NCBI RefSeq assembly: GCF_007830175.1
Contig: NZ_VLKH01000001.1
Span: forward strand, 310,001-374,000
Origin: Sedimentibacter saalensis
GTDB lineage: Bacteria; Bacillota; Clostridia; Tissierellales; Sedimentibacteraceae
DNA length: 64,000 nucleotides
Reading direction: 5' to 3'
A program made the position numbers and the translations under genes. Position 1 is the first letter of the stretch; every line of letters starts with the position of its first letter. Shown here one piece after another: positions 1 to 7,675 of this stretch. The notes beneath the pieces were generated by a model. That model was not told where the DNA came from and searched no databases. It saw nothing but the letters and a program-made list of their open reading frames with translations.

Positions 1-697
1 TAACCAGACCATCTTCTTTAAAGCACGTCTTGAGTTTTGCCAAATCTTCCATGTTAGTTCCCTTACGATAGCATTCATCTCTTTTGAAAACTGTAGGATT
101 ACCTTCTTTATCAAATCCGTTTACAGGAATAATCTCATTATCAAACAAACCATGTTCCACAGCTGTGGATGCCTTTGAATGGCTTTCAACAGACATTTGT
201 TCCATTCTTTCTCTTGTTATTCCATATTTTTTTGCAACATTTTCAGCAGTTATGCCCATAGGCATATACGTGTCGGTTTTATCCAAAAGCCATGGATTTA
301 AAAATTCAGGAGACTCTGACAAAACAGGACAGCTCATGGATTCCACACCGCCTGCAACAACTACATCCTGCAGTCCGCTCATAATCATAGAAGCACCTGT
401 GACTACTGATTGAATTCCTGATGCACAAAATCTGTTGACTGTTTGTCCCGGTACCTCAGCAGGAAGACCAGCCCTTATAACCAAATTTCTTCCGGGATTC
501 AGTCCCATTTTTCCTTCAGGGATTGCACAGCCCACAATAACATCATCAATGTCATCTGCTTTTAACTGAGGAACCCTTTCAATAACTCCCTTTAAAACTT
601 CAGCTCCAAAATCTATTGGATTAACGTTTGCCAAAGAACCGCGGCCTGCCTTTCCGATAGCCGAACGTCCATAAGCTACAATTACACAATTTTCCAT
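1..697 (-). CDS. Acetyl-CoA acetyltransferase (thiolase), N-terminal part
   Basis: The reverse strand is open from an ATG at 697, preceded by AAAGGAC, to the window edge, giving about 232 residues; the C-terminal part lies outside. It begins MENCVIVAYGRSAIGKAG. The nucleophile region NRFCASG puts the acyl-accepting cysteine at about residue 91, followed by AGGVESMS, both hallmarks of the thiolase family. Thiolases interconvert acetoacetyl-CoA and two acetyl-CoA, or the beta-ketoacyl equivalents. It shares a promoter architecture with the crotonase gene at 7500 and the dehydrogenase at 10754, so I infer it performs the final thiolytic step of the neighbouring catabolic module. A biosynthetic role is possible. 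The missing C-terminal Cys-Gly motif cannot be checked here. Confidence 0.93.
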   Translation of the reverse strand, partial: MENCVIVAYGRSAIGKAGRGSLANVNPIDFGAEVLKGVIERVPQLKADDIDDVIVGCAIPEGKMGLNPGRNLVIRAGLPAEVPGQTVNRFCASGIQSVVTGASMIMSGLQDVVVAGGVESMSCPVLSESPEFLNPWLLDKTDTYMPMGITAENVAKKYGITRERMEQMSVESHSKASTAVEHGLFDNEIIPVNGFDKEGNPTVFKRDECYRKGTNMEDLAKLKTCFKEDGLV

Positions 698-763
698 TTT
701 TTAGTCCTTTCTTGGTTGTATGAATAAAATATCTTAAAAATAAAATTTTCCTATTATGAATGT

Positions 764-793
764 ATTATAGAAATATATTTGTGGATTGTACAA
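764..793 (-). promoter_or_regulatory. Promoter of the thiolase gene
   Basis: On the reverse strand TTGTAC (788-793) and TATAAT (764-769) are 18 bases apart, about 70 bases before the thiolase start. The -35 lies in the palindrome ATTGTACAAT and is followed by AATCC. The same arrangement is found before the genes starting at 7500, 10754 and 2613. Confidence 0.75.
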
Positions 794-816
794 TTCAAAA
801 AATGCATTATAAAATT

Positions 817-829
817 AACAAACTTTGTT
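817..829. promoter_or_regulatory. Palindrome AACAAACTTTGTT, candidate operator
   Basis: A perfect 6-bp inverted repeat around a central C lies 24 bases upstream of the thiolase -35. A near-identical 11-base version lies 25 bases upstream of the crotonase -35 at 7572. The conserved spacing in two otherwise unrelated intergenic regions suggests a regulator site. Confidence 0.5.
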
Positions 830-849
830 ATTTATATTTTGACAAAGTA

Positions 850-1069
850 TGGTATAATGAAAAGTGGTGATGAGAAATATAAAGAAAAGTTAGCATTTAA
901 ACAACGCGCAATGCTTTCATTTGAACGTTTGAGAAGTTAACATATTTAAAAGCTGTTCTGCACCGAAAGAATGTCGTTATATTAAGCATGTTGCTTGAAT
1001 TATTGTATAATATTTATCATGTTGCAAATAAAGATGACTCATATTTAATAGAATCATCTTTATTTTTTT
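850..1069 (+). other. Possible short transcription unit in the thiolase/MFS gap
   Basis: An extended -10 (TGGTATAAT, 850-858) faces rightwards, and a hairpin with a T tail ends at about 1069. Between them an open frame of 27 codons (857-940) ends in LSFERLRS, but its ATG overlaps the -10, so it could not be translated from that promoter. I cannot tell a small RNA from a gene remnant. Nothing else is recognisable in this 380-base gap. Confidence 0.25.
1029..1069. terminator. Bidirectional terminator after the MFS gene
   Basis: AAAGATGA pairs with TCATCTTT, followed on the + strand by TATTTTTTT. On the - strand it lies just after the MFS stop at 1077, with a weaker T tail. Confidence 0.65.
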
Positions 1070-1076
1070 GGAATTA

Positions 1077-2354
1077 TTAATCTTCTACTTCCTTTGGACT
1101 ATCATTAAGCAGCAGCATAGCAATTATTGAAATAACTTCTATTCCCATAAATACCATGTAGGCACCTGTAAAAGATCCTGTAATGCTTATGGCTATAGCT
1201 AGTACTATAAATGCAAAGTTTCTGATAACTCCTTGAATTGTATTCATTACTGTGAATGCCAATGGAAAATCTTTTCTTCCAAATATAGTTGCAACCATTG
1301 ATGGAGGGAAATTGGCGTTTCCTCCTATAGCTCCGCCTATCATAATAAGTGAAATATATAAACAAAGAGTGTTATCAATTAAATTAAATCCAATACCTAT
1401 AATATACCAAACAGCAAAATACAATGATGCTTTCTTTGTTCCCCATTTTTGATCCACAACTCCCCAGCCATAACTTCCTGCAAGTCCTATTATAGCTGCT
1501 ATAGTCAGCATCATTATAGCTGTATTCAGTTCATAACCTCTCTCCATGAGTCTTGGAACCAGCTGTGACATAACCCCAACTGTAACCATACCGTTAATGC
1601 CATATGCTATTGCCATTAACCAGGTTTCCTTAGTTTTAAATACTTTGGCATAAGTAAGTTTTGGTATTTCCTGCGCAACTTTTTTTATTTTTATTTGATC
1701 GAGAGGCAAGTTATCAGGTGTGCATCCGGCTTCCTCTGGAGTTCCCTTCATAAATATCTTAGTAAAGATAGCTAATAATATCATAACAATACCGATAACT
1801 GTTACAGACATATTCATACCGCCAAATCTGACAGCAAGAGCATTTAACAAAATAACTATTGTTGCAGATGCCATATTCATGCCCATAGTTGCCCATCCGA
1901 ACGCTAATCCTTTTTTCCTTGGGAACCAGTTTGCCATGTACACATTTCCTGCAATGTTGCTGAATCCATTGACTAAAGAAACCATAAGCGTCAATGAAAT
2001 TCCATATGTAACTATGGTATTGGCGTGTCCGTACCAAATGGTCGCAAGGCCACCCAACACAAGGCATAATATAGCAGTGAACTGTGCTCCTTTTTTTGCA
2101 GCAAGCCATCCATAGAACATACAGGATATTAAGGCTATTATTCCTGCCGGAGTTGATAAAGCTAAAACCTGATTATAATCCATTCCATGCAGCTGACTTA
2201 ATCCAGGCACCAATACATTTAACCCGTCAACTGTCATTCCCGTCATGAAGTAATATAAAACACCTACATAAATTATTACACCCCAACCCTTTTTACCAAA
2301 ATTGTTGTTTACCTTTTCAGTTTCTATTCTTTCAATTGAATTATTAATTTCCAT
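1077..2354 (-). CDS. Major facilitator superfamily transporter
   Basis: This 425-residue protein has about twelve hydrophobic segments after a polar N-terminus. It resembles the oxalate/formate-antiporter-like branch of the MFS (inference from pattern and length). The start at MEINNS is preferred to an upstream ATG at 2369 because AAGGA sits six bases before it. It is transcribed divergently from the LysR gene at 2613, a common arrangement for a regulator and its target. Position inside the catabolic module suggests it brings in the substrate, perhaps an organic acid or phenolic derivative, or exports a product. The substrate cannot be read from the sequence. A terminator hairpin follows. Confidence 0.85.
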   Translation of the reverse strand: MEINNSIERIETEKVNNNFGKKGWGVIIYVGVLYYFMTGMTVDGLNVLVPGLSQLHGMDYNQVLALSTPAGIIALISCMFYGWLAAKKGAQFTAILCLVLGGLATIWYGHANTIVTYGISLTLMVSLVNGFSNIAGNVYMANWFPRKKGLAFGWATMGMNMASATIVILLNALAVRFGGMNMSVTVIGIVMILLAIFTKIFMKGTPEEAGCTPDNLPLDQIKIKKVAQEIPKLTYAKVFKTKETWLMAIAYGINGMVTVGVMSQLVPRLMERGYELNTAIMMLTIAAIIGLAGSYGWGVVDQKWGTKKASLYFAVWYIIGIGFNLIDNTLCLYISLIMIGGAIGGNANFPPSMVATIFGRKDFPLAFTVMNTIQGVIRNFAFIVLAIAISITGSFTGAYMVFMGIEVISIIAMLLLNDSPKEVED

Positions 2355-2548
2355 AATAAGTCCTTCCATTTTTATGTATTTTTAAGTATTTATTTAACAG
2401 CAAGACTACCATTTTAATAATGATATTTTTGAATATTTTGTACTAAATAATACACAATTACTTGATAATCAAAGCATTTAAAACGTATTCCCAATCATTA
2501 TAGCAGTTATTTTCATATCCTTCATCTCATTTATAGATTTAATTCATA

Positions 2549-2577
2549 TTGTTCAATCCTAAAAATTGTGATATAAT
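2549..2577 (+). promoter_or_regulatory. Promoter of the LysR gene
   Basis: TTGTTC (2549-2554), a 17-base spacer beginning AATCC, and TATAAT (2572-2577). The TTGTTCAATCC string is a variant of the box at the thiolase, crotonase and dehydrogenase promoters, suggesting that the regulator gene belongs to the same regulon. Confidence 0.65.
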
Positions 2578-2612
2578 TGTTAATATTTTATTTGTTGTGA
2601 GAGGATGATACC

Positions 2613-3530
2613 ATGAATCTTGAAACTCTTCAATACTTTCAATATATTGCCAAATATAAGAATATCACTAAAGCTGCAAAGCATTTTTTTGTAAGTCAAT
2701 CCACCCTGAGCCGTCAAATGATGGCCCTTGAAACTGAGCTTGGCGCACAACTTTTTATAAGAAATAATAAAAATATTGAACTGACAGAAGCAGGCAAAGT
2801 ATTGATGCGGGACTGTGATCTGTATATAAAACACATACAAACTATAAATGATAACGTTCACGCAGCTGCTCAAGGAAATTTAGGAATCCTTAGAATTACT
2901 TCACCAGGTGAGCTTTGCAAGACATTTTATGATTCATTAATATTATTTCAGAAGAAATTTCCAACAGCTGAATTAGTAGTTGAGGCTTATGACTTCAATG
3001 AAATTCCAACAGCCATTCAATATGGCGTGTACAACGTGGGATTTACTTTTGATTTTGCAACAACAACCTACGAAGAAGAAATTGAAAGCATCCCCATAGG
3101 AAATGATGATTTTTCTGTAGCTGTGTCATCGAAATTGTTCCCTAACCCAACTATTGATTCAATTCCTGAAATTGTAAAATCATTGCCCTTGATTCTTCCT
3201 TACTACACAGAACCGCCGTTTTTAAAGCGTATTATCCATGAACTTCAACATTATTCAGGAGCAAAGAAAATAAAAACAAATTATATCAATACAACAGACT
3301 CAGTTATGCTTAATGTTTCATTAGGATTAGGCTACAGCATCATTCCAACTTGCGTGTCCAAAGCCAAAAGCGGCATGGAGAACATTTCTTATATTAAGCT
3401 TGATGATAACTTTGCAAAAGGTATTATAGTTATGTTGTATAAAAAATCTCTGTCTTCAGAACTAGTTAACAGCTTTGTAGATATTGTGAAAGAACTTAGC
3501 AAAGATTTTATTTTAGGGTCTGAGGATTAA
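2613..3530 (+). CDS. LysR-family transcriptional regulator
   Basis: The 305-residue protein has the LysR N-terminal winged helix-turn-helix: ITKAAKHFFVSQSTLSRQM at about residues 18-36, then LGAQLFIRNNKNIELTEAG. A periplasmic-binding-protein-like effector domain fills the rest. Length is normal. GAGAGGATG precedes the ATG. It is divergent from the MFS carrier and convergent with the phosphate butyryltransferase-like gene, only 12 bases away. By the usual LysR pattern it controls the divergent gene and perhaps the module. Its own promoter carries the shared box, consistent with autoregulation, but the effector is unknown. Confidence 0.92.
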   Translation: MNLETLQYFQYIAKYKNITKAAKHFFVSQSTLSRQMMALETELGAQLFIRNNKNIELTEAGKVLMRDCDLYIKHIQTINDNVHAAAQGNLGILRITSPGELCKTFYDSLILFQKKFPTAELVVEAYDFNEIPTAIQYGVYNVGFTFDFATTTYEEEIESIPIGNDDFSVAVSSKLFPNPTIDSIPEIVKSLPLILPYYTEPPFLKRIIHELQHYSGAKKIKTNYINTTDSVMLNVSLGLGYSIIPTCVSKAKSGMENISYIKLDDNFAKGIIVMLYKKSLSSELVNSFVDIVKELSKDFILGSED

Positions 3531-3542
3531 ATTTCCTCAGCC

Positions 3543-4445
3543 CTAGCTAAGCATAGTGCATAAAAGTATGGAATACAGCTTTTCATTCATGCTTGCGCTT
3601 CTTGATGTTAGAACTATTGGAATATCAGCTCCCAATAGGCACCCGGCCATTATATTATCCCCATCAGCATTCCATATTTTACTCATAACATTTCCCGTAA
3701 CCATCTGAGGAACTAAAAGCATATCCACATCTCCTGCATAAGGTGAAGAATAGCCTTTTATAGCTGCAGATTCTTTGCTTGTGGCCAAATCAAAAGAAAT
3801 AGGACCTTCCACTACACAATTTCCTAATAATCCTTGAACAGACATTTCTTTCAGCTTTTGAGCTTCTATTGTTTCAGGCATTTTTTCACTGACTGTCTCT
3901 ACAGCACATAAGGCTCCTACAACCGGCTTAGTGTAACCTAACTTCATGAGGGCTTCCGTGCAATACATGATAATCTTTTTCTTGTCCTCTAACGTCGGAT
4001 ACGGTATTACAGCACAATCGCTCATTGCCAGCAGCTTATGGTAACTCTTTAGCTGCATTAGTCCAAAATGCGTAATGAATCCTCTTTTATTTAATCCTGT
4101 TTCTTTATTAAGTATTGGTCTTAATAAGTCTTTGGTCTCTATTTTCCCCTTTATTATGAAGTCGCCTTCACCCATGTGTATCAGCTTGACTGCAATCTCA
4201 GAAGGATTAGTATCCTTGCTGCAATTGACAATCTTATATTCTCTGTCTGCATAGTTCATTTCTTTAAGCTTGTTGATTATATCTTCCTCTGCACCAACAA
4301 GAACAGCCTTAATAAACCCTTTTTCCTGAGCGAGAAACACAGCCTCAAGTACATGCTCATCACAAGCTCCGGCAACAACAGCTCTTTTAACAGGACTGTT
4401 TGAGACTGCAAGCTTTTTCAACAACTCATCAAAACTTTTATACAT
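3543..4445 (-). CDS. Phosphate butyryltransferase-like protein
   Basis: This 300-residue member of the phosphate acetyl/butyryl transferase family carries the motifs VETVSEKMPETIEA and SSPYAGDVDMLLVPQMVTGN near the C-terminus. The family exchanges CoA for phosphate on short acyl-CoAs, giving acyl phosphate for a kinase. It is the last gene of a reverse-strand set crotonase, butyrate kinase, beta-keto acid cleavage enzyme and this gene, with only eight bases to the cleavage enzyme. Pairing with butyrate kinase suggests ATP formation from the acyl-CoA released upstream. Branched-chain or 3-hydroxyacyl substrates cannot be excluded. Confidence 0.88.
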   Translation of the reverse strand: MYKSFDELLKKLAVSNSPVKRAVVAGACDEHVLEAVFLAQEKGFIKAVLVGAEEDIINKLKEMNYADREYKIVNCSKDTNPSEIAVKLIHMGEGDFIIKGKIETKDLLRPILNKETGLNKRGFITHFGLMQLKSYHKLLAMSDCAVIPYPTLEDKKKIIMYCTEALMKLGYTKPVVGALCAVETVSEKMPETIEAQKLKEMSVQGLLGNCVVEGPISFDLATSKESAAIKGYSSPYAGDVDMLLVPQMVTGNVMSKIWNADGDNIMAGCLLGADIPIVLTSRSASMNEKLYSILLCTMLS

Positions 4446-4453
4446 AATATCAC

Positions 4454-5290
4454 CTATTTCTTTTTTATTCCCAGTATCTGCCTTGCTTCATCAGGTGTAG
4501 CCGGTTCTTTTCCAAATTCTTTTATAACTCTTACGGCTCTTTCTACAAATTCAACATTAGTTCCTAGTTTGCCTTTGCTGTAATAAACATTATCCTCAAG
4601 ACCAACCCTGATATGACCTCCCAGTGCCAACGCAGCATACATAATTGCCAAGTGCTGCTTGCCCAATCCAAAAGCAGACCATGTTGCATTTTTTGGAAGC
4701 ATATCGCATAAGAACTGCAGATTTTTAACTGATGCTTCCATACCTCCCCCAACTCCGAGCACAAACTGATAATGACATGGAGTTTCAAGGACTTCTTTCT
4801 TAACATAGTAGTTAACAATATTCATAAATCCTGAATCAAATATCTCAAGCTCAGGTTTTATTCCAAGCTCCTTCATTTTAAGTCCAAGAGGTTCAAGAAA
4901 CTGTGGTGCGTTATCGAAAATTCCAAATGGCATCCAGTTAAATGATCCTGCATCAAAAGAAGCCATTTCAGGCTTAACATATGGGAGGTGAGCCATTCTG
5001 TCCTCATAGTTTGCCCTGTTGTCACCGGAAGTTGTGCAGTTAATAACAACATCACAGTCTGTTCTTTGTTTTATCAAATCAACAGTCTTCTTAAATTTTT
5101 CCTTATCCATGGTGCCAATTCCTTTATCATCTCTCATATGTAGATGTACAACTGCAGCACCTGCCTTCCAACAATTGTATGCATCCTGTGCTATTTCCTC
5201 AGGAGTAAGCGGTATTGAAGGATTTAACTCCTTCGGTGTCATTGCTCCCGTCAAGGCAGCTGTTACTATAACTTTATTTTCTAATTCCAT
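4454..5290 (-). CDS. Beta-keto acid cleavage enzyme (BKACE family)
   Basis: This 278-residue zinc TIM-barrel protein transfers the acyl part of a beta-keto acid to acetyl-CoA, giving acetoacetate and a new acyl-CoA. Visible motifs are VVHLHMRDDKG with the two zinc-binding histidines near residues 45-47, INCTTSGDNR, KPEMASFDAGSFN, and GLEDNVYY with the third zinc ligand Glu. The start MELENK follows GGAGGTAATT, so the upstream ATG that overlaps the ribosome site is not used. The lysine-fermentation enzyme Kce, as I recall it, has TGAE near residue 14, where this has TGAM, hinting at a substrate without the amino group. No other lysine-fermentation gene is present. Triacetate or another 3-oxoacid is a candidate. 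Confidence 0.9.
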   Translation of the reverse strand: MELENKVIVTAALTGAMTPKELNPSIPLTPEEIAQDAYNCWKAGAAVVHLHMRDDKGIGTMDKEKFKKTVDLIKQRTDCDVVINCTTSGDNRANYEDRMAHLPYVKPEMASFDAGSFNWMPFGIFDNAPQFLEPLGLKMKELGIKPELEIFDSGFMNIVNYYVKKEVLETPCHYQFVLGVGGGMEASVKNLQFLCDMLPKNATWSAFGLGKQHLAIMYAALALGGHIRVGLEDNVYYSKGKLGTNVEFVERAVRVIKEFGKEPATPDEARQILGIKKK

Positions 5291-5332
5291 AATTACCTCC
5301 ATTGACTTAATGTTTCAAATTATTTTGCTTTT

Positions 5333-6457
5333 CTATGCCAGTTCATTTGGATTATTTATTATATCTTCAATTGAGCTGTATCCCTTAGGATAATAAATGT
5401 AAGGATGAACCTGTTCTTCGTTGTTAAGCACCCTTAGGCCCCCGGCAGCAAGTGCTTCCATTTCCCGTTCTCCCGGTATAACTGTTACAGGAGCTATGAA
5501 AGACACCTTTTCCTTAATCCATTCAGTTATTCTTTCACTGTATGCAACACCGCCTGTCAGGATTATCTGATCAACATTTCCGCCTCTTACTACGCACAGC
5601 TGTCCAATACTTTTTGCAACCCCATATGCCATTGCTTTTAGAATCAGTCCTGCTTTTTCATCGCCCTCATCTATCAGCTTTTCCACATCTCTCACATCCT
5701 GTGTGCCAAAATATGCAACAAGTCCTGATTGACCGCAAAGATACATTCTCATCTCTTGCAATGTTTTATTGCTTTTATAGCAATAATCCGCCAAATATCT
5801 TGTAGGAATTGCACCGGCTCTCTGAGGCGACATAGGTCCCTCATCATCATATACCCAATCAGCTATGCGCCCATGATCATGAAATCCAAGGGTTATACCC
5901 CCACCAAGCTGTACTATGATCAAATTAAGATCCTTGTAATCTTTTCCCATTGATTCTGCATACGTTATTCCTGCCATTTTAGTATTTAATAAATGAGCTA
6001 CAGGCATGTTAGTAATCTCAGGAATACCTGTTATTTTTGCTATTTCATCTGCTGAATCCACACAGGTTGGATCATAAATAATCACAGGAACATCAAGTCC
6101 TTTTACCAGCTTATCAGCTATTAAACAGGATAAGGTTGATGCATGCTGCGCCTCAGGTGCATAAGTAACAGATGCAATCATCAATTCATTTACTTCATAT
6201 GCACCATCATATGGAACTGAAGGAATAGTCCCTGCTCTTGAAACCACTATGTCGAAATCTTTTGGATCAAGATTGTTTTCCTTTAAGAAATCTTCTACCT
6301 GATTAGTTCGAAATTCAAGTTGATCCAGTGTTTTTGGCATTTCTTTCAGCTGCTCTGCTGTTATTGTAAGAGAAGACTTACACATCATCTTATCATCTTC
6401 AAAATAAGCTACCTTGGTTGAGGTAGAACCACAATTTATAGTAAAAATTTTTTTCAT
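5333..6457 (-). CDS. buk: Butyrate kinase
   Basis: This 374-residue member of the acetokinase/butyrate kinase fold starts with the phosphate-1 loop NCGSTSTKVAYFED and has VVQLGGGITLGFHDHGR, DDEGPMSPQRAG and the adenosine loop ILTGGVAYS. It makes ATP and an acid from butyryl phosphate or a related acyl phosphate. The body ends at about residue 346 (AAGGLRVL), where most family members stop shortly after. Here about 28 further residues rich in Tyr, Pro and Asn form a tail of unknown role. It sits 42 bases upstream of the cleavage enzyme and is read with it. CCAGGTGGTG precedes the ATG. Confidence 0.92.
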   Translation of the reverse strand: MKKIFTINCGSTSTKVAYFEDDKMMCKSSLTITAEQLKEMPKTLDQLEFRTNQVEDFLKENNLDPKDFDIVVSRAGTIPSVPYDGAYEVNELMIASVTYAPEAQHASTLSCLIADKLVKGLDVPVIIYDPTCVDSADEIAKITGIPEITNMPVAHLLNTKMAGITYAESMGKDYKDLNLIIVQLGGGITLGFHDHGRIADWVYDDEGPMSPQRAGAIPTRYLADYCYKSNKTLQEMRMYLCGQSGLVAYFGTQDVRDVEKLIDEGDEKAGLILKAMAYGVAKSIGQLCVVRGGNVDQIILTGGVAYSERITEWIKEKVSFIAPVTVIPGEREMEALAAGGLRVLNNEEQVHPYIYYPKGYSSIEDIINNPNELA

Positions 6458-6484
6458 AAAACACCACCTGGTTTATTTTTAAAT

Positions 6485-6600
6485 ATGGGGCTGTTGCAAT
6501 GATTATTATGTGTCATTCTGAGGGCATAGCCCGAAAGATCTCATCACTTCAAAAGATGAGATCCTTCGCTGCAGCTCAGGATGACACATGAACAGTCTAA
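6485..6600. repeat. Intergenic palindromic repeat, core B, copy 1
   Basis: The left end is ATGGGGCTGTTGCA and a decayed right end is GAACAGTCT. The inner imperfect palindrome runs from GTCATTCTGAGGGC through GATGAGATCCTTCGCT to AGGATGAC. It lies between the crotonase and butyrate kinase genes and may reduce read-through or form a stable RNA hairpin. Confidence 0.8.
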
Positions 6601-6609
6601 TTTTTATTA

Positions 6610-7500
6610 TTATCTTATTTTTCCTTGTAATGGTGGATCAATTTTACCTTCAAGGCCTAAATACTTAATCATAGACAAAAGCTCGGAGTGAAGCTCGTCC
6701 GCACAGAACATTCCAAACATTTCAGTTCCGAATGCCATATCCAGATCATCAGCAATTCTTTTCTTCCAAGGTCTTCTTACTAATTGAGAAGTAAGTCTTC
6801 TTGCTACTCTGTTCTGAGCCATTAGCATGTCAGCAATTTCATAAGCTCTGTCCATGAGTTTTTCTCTTGGAACAATTTCAGATACCAATCCCAGACGAAC
6901 AAGGTCTTGTGGATACATTTTATCGCCTGTCATCAAATACCATGCTGCAAATCTTGGAGGCATTAGCTCCATAAAGCAGCTGTGAATGCCATCTCCAGGC
7001 ACATTGTTTGTTCCGGGCAGCATATGTGGATCAAGTACAACGATATCATCTGCTGCAATAGCTAAATCACACATTAATGCCAGCTCAGTGTGTCCGCCGG
7101 AACCGCTCAATACTCCCAGTGTAGGAACTTCAACGTCCTGAATCATTGTTATAATCATTCGGCGTCCATCAACAAACATATGATTATATCTTGTCAGTCC
7201 AGGATCATCTCCTTCTGGAGCCCAGCTTGCAGCTTCAAAGTCTGTTACCCAAATATTTCCTGTACCTGTGAATATGATCATTTCTGTTTCACGATCTGTT
7301 CCAAGCATTCTCCACAATTTACCTATGGCATCATGTAACTCCATTGACCATATTAATGGACCGCCTTTGCAGTGCATGCGTACTGTTACAACTCCATCCT
7401 CTCTTCTTGTAATTATGAAATGCTCCTTGAACATTTCCTGAATTTCTTCAAAGCTAGGCCATTTCACATAGCTTGCATTAGTGATTCTTTCTTTTGACAT
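6610..7500 (-). CDS. Crotonase-superfamily hydrolase resembling 6-oxocamphor hydrolase
   Basis: This 296-residue crotonase-fold protein was chosen to start at MSKERIT because GGAGGATAAT precedes it and the promoter lies inside the longer frame. Instead of the usual enoyl-CoA hydratase glutamates it shows SGSGGHTELALMCD (His137), DPHMLPG (His159) and NVPGDGIH (Asp170), plus PLIWSMELHD (Trp51). As I recall it, 6-oxocamphor hydrolase has a matching Trp and His-His-Asp set, with NHPEIPVMSD, GPHFPSG and VPGDGAH, and cleaves a cyclic 1,3-diketone by a retro-Claisen reaction. I infer a C-C bond hydrolase for a beta-diketone, followed by butyrate kinase and the cleavage enzyme in one operon. Ordinary enoyl-CoA hydratase is the alternative. 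Confidence 0.75.
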   Translation of the reverse strand: MSKERITNASYVKWPSFEEIQEMFKEHFIITRREDGVVTVRMHCKGGPLIWSMELHDAIGKLWRMLGTDRETEMIIFTGTGNIWVTDFEAASWAPEGDDPGLTRYNHMFVDGRRMIITMIQDVEVPTLGVLSGSGGHTELALMCDLAIAADDIVVLDPHMLPGTNNVPGDGIHSCFMELMPPRFAAWYLMTGDKMYPQDLVRLGLVSEIVPREKLMDRAYEIADMLMAQNRVARRLTSQLVRRPWKKRIADDLDMAFGTEMFGMFCADELHSELLSMIKYLGLEGKIDPPLQGKIR

Positions 7501-7542
7501 ATTATCCTCCAAAATTTTAATAGACATTTGTCTGTATAACGC

Positions 7543-7572
7543 ATTATAAAAATTTATTCGCGGATTGTACAA
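7543..7572 (-). promoter_or_regulatory. Promoter of the crotonase-kinase-BKACE-ptb operon
   Basis: TTGTAC (7567-7572) and TATAAT (7543-7548) are spaced by 18 bases on the reverse strand, with AATCCGC just after the -35. The layout matches the thiolase promoter at 764-793, including the ATTGTACAAT palindrome. Confidence 0.78.
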
Positions 7573-7596
7573 TTCAAAATATGCATGATATATTTC

Positions 7597-7607
7597 ACAA
7601 ACTTTGT
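7597..7607. promoter_or_regulatory. Palindrome ACAAACTTTGT, second candidate operator
   Basis: An 11-base palindrome lies 25 bases upstream of the crotonase -35, between the divergent crotonase and htpG genes. It matches the site at 817-829. Confidence 0.5.
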
Positions 7608-7675
7608 TTTATGTATCTCCTTTTATTTGATATAATGATTAAAGTTCATTCAGAATTAAAAAAGCGAGGTATTAT

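Noticed and set aside
84-413. A 109-codon + strand frame at the window start
   Set aside because: It is the antisense shadow of the thiolase gene, whose motifs (NRFCASG) and ribosome site are clear on the - strand.
4454-5290. A lysine-fermentation (kam/kdd/kce) cluster
   Set aside because: Only the BKACE is present; no lysine aminomutase or diaminohexanoate dehydrogenase genes are in the window.
5019-5393. Long + strand frame across the BKACE gene
   Set aside because: Antisense shadow of BKACE and kinase genes, no ribosome site, no domain.
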